DNA of 64,000 nucleotides. Source: Larimichthys crocea. Taxonomy: Eukaryota; Chordata; Actinopteri; Sciaenidae. Position 1 is the first letter of the stretch; every line of letters starts with the position of its first letter. The stretch is taken from the NCBI RefSeq assembly GCF_000972845.2, contig NC_040013.1:2780642-2844641 (forward strand), read 5' to 3'. A program made the translations under genes and the position numbers. This document shows, in pieces, positions 60,267 through 64,000 of this stretch. The notes beneath the pieces were generated by a model, which was given only the letters and a program-made list of their open reading frames with translations, did not search any database and was not told where the DNA came from.

Positions 60267-60737
60267 CATTTCTTTAGTTACAGGTATTAACTTCTATTCT
60301 GTTGATTAGAAAGAATTCTTTTTGTCTGTTTGTCTCCATGGCTAATTGTGCTGAAATAAAAGAATAAACGAGCCAAAGCATTTAAGATCTTTAAGTTCAG
60401 GGATGACAGCATCATTGTGAAGGCCGCACCAGGAACTATGGAGTATAAACAAGGAACAAAAATTCATACTATAACAATCAGTAAATTCTGTTTATATATT
60501 AAACACATTGATATATTAAAATATAGAATTTCCATCTCCGAATATCTCCTCATCACAAAGGCAATAAAACATATTCTACATCCCACAACCCTCTGATAAC
60601 CGGTTCCAGCACACTCAGTACATTGTGCGTCTATGCCGGCGTGGCGTTCTGCCAGCCGGACTCCGGCACCGGTTCAGCTCCAGCTTCCCGTCCAGCCCGT
60701 CGGGACACCCGACACCGTGCCAGGCTCCGGCGTGGGA
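60267..60737. other. convergent 3' region between adamts13 and crat
   Basis: Only about 470 bases separate the two stop codons, so the 3' UTRs approach or overlap. The crat side (60610-60737) is GC-rich. No canonical minus-strand AATAAA for crat was seen; AATATA/TATAAA variants occur at 60491-60500. Confidence 0.6.
60355..60368 (+). other. adamts13: adamts13 polyadenylation signals
   Basis: Two AATAAA hexamers, at 60355-60360 and 60363-60368, about 90 bases after the stop codon. Confidence 0.7.
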
Positions 60738-63256
60738 TCACTGCTCGGCTGTTGCTGTGTCTTCCAGGAGAGCTCTCATGTCCAACAGAGCATCCTCTAC
60801 AGCCTGGGAAAACTTGGCAGCGTGCGTCTCCTCGCAGCTGTTGAACGCTGTGATGGCAATGTTGATGTGCTCATCCATGGGATTGTAACACACTCCATAG
60901 CCATCTGGCACCATCGGACCAAAGCACATTGCGCAGTCTGTTTTGGAGCCAACCTGCACGCGGAGATGCAAACAAACAAACAAACATGACGACAGATAAT
61001 CACTCGGTGATCATAGACTTTTTATTCTTGGATACAAACATACCTGGCTGGTGGAGAGATTATAATGATGAGCCACAGCGAAAGATGTATCCATGAATAT
61101 CTCAGGCATGGAGGTCAGGTCTTCAATGCTCAGCATCCTCAGCGCGAGGAGGTGTCTGTCTATGGCTTGTCCGTGGATCGCCTAACAAAGAAAAGTTGCA
61201 TGTGTAGAACTGATTTAACAGAAAAGAGTCCAAGCCTTTGACTCTGAATAAACACGAGTCCTCACGTTGTACGTGTTCTCCTTATGCGTCTGCACGGCGT
61301 TCTGCAGCAGCACGAGCCTCTCTGCGTTCTGTTGGGAACATTTACGCCTCAGTCAGATATCTTTAAAGCCTTAAACTGCACATTTACAGTGAAATTCTGG
61401 TGATCTAACAGTACCTGTTTCGCTGGGTCCTGCATCGCCTGCACGAATTTGAAAGAGTCTACAGTAGTTGCACGGATCGCATCCGTCCGGCCGTATTTGA
61501 ACATGCGTAAGGACGCGCTCTCATACGTGGAGCAGCAAAGATTATACATCCTGAAATACAAGAACAGCACACATGATATATGATCTGATGACATCCAGCA
61601 CAATGTTCTGACTATAAAAAGGCGTCTCTTACCTGAAGTAGGCGAGTTGAAGAGCTATTTGCACAAAGGCATCCGGACTCAGCTTATGTTGCTTTGGGAC
61701 ATTTTTCCCAAAATGAGAAAACATGAGAACTTTCACGTCTAAGTCATGCACCATCCTAAAGAAAGCCAGAAAAACAGGAGTTAAACAACACGTCTGACAT
61801 CAGAGCTGACAGTAACAATGAGAATTTCTGCATGTGACATACATGTTCATATTTTGTTTGGCTTTCTCAATGTCTCTCTTGACCTCGGGGGTAATGTTGA
61901 ACCGCAGTTTCAGAGGCATGGTCAGTGGAACCATGGGAGAGCGAACCATTTCAGTTCTCCGTCTGTGTGGAGAAAATATCAAACAGTCACGCTCGGTTCA
62001 TTTGAAAGCAGGGAAAACCCTCACGTATGAATGAAGAGAGACGTACATGTATTTAACGACGTAATCGATGAGGAACACGATGGGTGGCCCCTCTGCGGGC
62101 GCATGTTCGTACACCAGTCCACATGTACCGTCTTCACCAACAATGAACTGAGGACGGTTTACAAGAACATTCAGATTCTCAACCATCACCACAGCACTGA
62201 TTCTTATTTTAAAGGTCCCATATTGTAGTGAGAGACAAAACATCCTGTTTCTTGCTAGAGCTGCAGAAAGAAGCATGAGACAGGAGCTGAACTATATAAC
62301 AAAAACTAAATTGTGATGGTTTTGGGTACTTTAAAACCACAAAATATTCATTGACACTGAAACACAAAATATGGGACCTTTAAAAGTAAAAGTAATCTGT
62401 CTCAAACCGACCTGTAACGTCTTGTCAAACCAGCGGTTGCCGCTGTTCCAGCGAGCTCCTCCTCCGTGCAGCATCTGGGCAGCTGCACGGCTCTGGTACA
62501 GCTCATCGGACACCCTCGGCATCGGAGCATCCAAACACACCGTGAAGATACTTTTCTGGATGGCACGGACCGACTCCTTGTTTGTCTTGTCTGAGGAGGA
62601 AAGAAACCGATGAAATCGAAATTATACTGAGCATTTCTGCACAGGCTCTTCAAGTCTTTAGTCCACTCACCCTTAATGAGGTTGTTATAGGCTTTCCCCC
62701 AGGTGTTGCGGTGCTGTGACGTAAGGATGCCAACAGGCTCTTTGTTAGTCTGCAATGAAGAGTTCCAGATCTTCTCCAGCTGCATGTACAGCTGGTCAAC
62801 TGTGAGCGGGGTGCCATCGCTGTTGTACACGTCCAAGACAAAGAACTGAGGGGAGACAGAGGAAGCCAGGTCAGGCTGATTTCTTGAGCCACTGCACCAA
62901 TGATGATGAGCACAAGATAGAGAAGAACAGCAGCGCCATCTAGAGTACCTGGAAATTGTGGACCACTGTGATATGAGTGGGAGGTGTTTTCCCGATGGTG
63001 TGATTCACAACAGTGTCTCTCTTTGGGCCCGGGATGCGACAGGAGGACAGGATCTGGTAATACTGGTCCATACAAAGCGGCTTCTTGCTCAGGTACTCAA
63101 CAGGCAGGGTGTCACTACGACACACAGCACACACTCACATGAACCATTTATAAACTGCAAGTCATGATGATGATCTGTCACGGTATGTGCATGAAAACTC
63201 ACGTGTCAATCATTTTTTTAAAGTCCAGGACTCCTGCGATCAGTTTGGCAGCAAAC
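60738..63256 (-). CDS. crat: carnitine O-acetyltransferase (3' part, 11 exons; 5' end beyond the right edge)
   Basis: Transfers acetyl and other short acyl groups between CoA and carnitine in mitochondria and peroxisomes, buffering acetyl-CoA. Exons in order: 63256-63203, 63114-62949, 62845-62671, 62590-62412, 62147-62047, 61962-61843, 61755-61633, 61550-61415, 61328-61266, 61181-61044, 60953-60738 (TGA). Total 1,471 bases, about 490 residues in one frame. The family has about 626, so roughly 135 N-terminal residues (including any targeting peptide) are outside. Motifs: [51 protein letters not shown] with the catalytic His (codon 62105-62103), [10 protein letters not shown] and [14 protein letters not shown]. 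The last residues are TATAEQ, without the AKL peroxisomal tail of human CRAT. The family call is secure; a teleost paralogue letter is not assigned. Confidence 0.94.
62208..62385. repeat. short inverted-repeat element in a crat intron
   Basis: Left end TTAAAGGTCCCATATT; right end AATATGGGACCTTTAA is its exact reverse complement. About 178 bases, no coding capacity. It fills most of the intron between exons 62412 and 62147. Confidence 0.75.
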
Positions 63257-64000
63257 CTGCACAGAAGACGTGTTACTAACAGGCAGACGATGACTCTGGG
63301 GTTTGTTCTGTGTTACACAGGCACTGATTCCCAATCTGAAGCTTCATGAGGCCTTCTGGATTTTAAGGGGTGTGAGAAAACTTTAAAAATATACATACAT
63401 CAGGCCTATAGCTCGGCATTTCATTCATTTCTGTGACGAAAACTGAATTAAACCTGACAAAAATAGAACAATGACCAAGCGTCGGGGAGAATGAAACACT
63501 GGATTTGTCAAAGCAGAAGCATATGAAACATAATACGGACAAAAGTTCCTAAAAATATCAGAAAAGCTCAACTCTGATGCGATATTTAAATGTAATAATC
63601 ATCGTGCAGTTATTGCATTCACTGTTTGAGCTAATTGTATAGTGTTTCAGTTGTTCTGCTCTGTTACTGTTCTGCAATTAGATATAATATCCAGTATCCA
63701 TAAAATGTCACTTAGACGAGGGTCCCTGAAGGACACTGTGCATATGAGGGGGTGCACAGACAACGCAAACACCATATCATATTATCTAATGGAGCCACTG
63801 GCTGTCAGGCTGTGAGCTTACTGTACCCCTGCTCACCTAAATCTCCAGCACTGGCTTCATCGGAGTATTCGTCTATGGGGCCGCTGTGTTCACTGCATAT
63901 CCCATGGGTCACCGTGGCCAAAAACAGCTGAGCCATGCTAAGAGTGGCCAAAGGGCTTTAAATAAACAGGCAGCATGCAGAGGGAAGCCTGTGCAAAGGT
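63257..64000. other. crat intron reaching the right edge
   Basis: No exon matching the preceding CRAT segment was found here, so this intron is longer than about 740 bases. Most other crat introns here are about 75-265 bases. Confidence 0.55.
63837..63936 (-). other. unassigned open exon-like stretch (33 codons plus one base)
   Basis: The minus strand has ATG followed by an open frame (MAQLFLATVTHGICSEHS at the start), ending at a strong donor (TTTAG then GTGAGC). A TTTATTTAAAG element lies about 20 bases upstream of the ATG. The phase (1) does not fit the next crat exon (needs phase 2), and the peptide matches nothing I recognise. It could be an alternative first exon or chance. Confidence 0.2.

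Overview
This is vertebrate nuclear DNA, almost certainly from a ray-finned (probably percomorph) fish. Every gene is split into exons with GT-AG introns. The exon order and protein sequences match known vertebrate genes but are diverged from mammals. The non-coding DNA carries dinucleotide microsatellites and short inverted-repeat elements of kinds common in teleosts. No bacterial, phage, CRISPR or tRNA/rRNA signal was found.

Layout. (1) About 1-27.8 kb, minus strand: the 5' third of a hemicentin gene, called hmcn2 from its position beside ncs1. I place 35 coding exons that join in one open frame of about 1,825 residues: signal peptide, VWA domain, hemicentin middle region and 15 Ig domains. 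The gene runs off the left edge. (2) 27.8-30.9 kb: the hmcn2 upstream region and the ncs1 3' region. (3) 30.9-44.5 kb, minus strand: ncs1 (neuronal calcium sensor 1), complete in 7 coding exons (190 aa), plus a probable CpG-rich non-coding first exon near 44.3 kb. (4) 44.5-49.5 kb: intergenic, with AC/AT/ATT microsatellites, a LINE-like 3' tail and an inverted-repeat element. (5) 49.6-60.3 kb, plus strand: adamts13 (von Willebrand factor-cleaving protease), complete in 29 coding exons, 1,374 aa, the same exon number as human. (6) 60.7-63.3 kb, minus strand: crat (carnitine O-acetyltransferase), the last 11 coding exons (about 490 aa). Its 5' end lies beyond the right edge. adamts13 and crat converge with only about 0.5 kb between their stop codons.

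The genes do not form an operon or pathway. They are neighbours by conserved synteny: the human counterparts all lie in chromosome 9q34, but not all next to each other. Hemicentin is a giant extracellular matrix protein, NCS1 a cytosolic Ca2+ sensor, ADAMTS13 a plasma protease and CRAT a mitochondrial/peroxisomal acyl-carnitine enzyme.

I did not find a convincing undescribed system. The most interesting leads are the splice signals around hemicentin Ig12 (a possible symmetric cassette with TG/CA-repeat splice sites), a near-palindromic hairpin in adamts13, changes at ADAMTS13 functional motifs, the lack of a peroxisomal C-terminus in crat, and an orphan open exon-like stretch at the right edge. 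All exon limits were set by reading splice sites and frame by eye.
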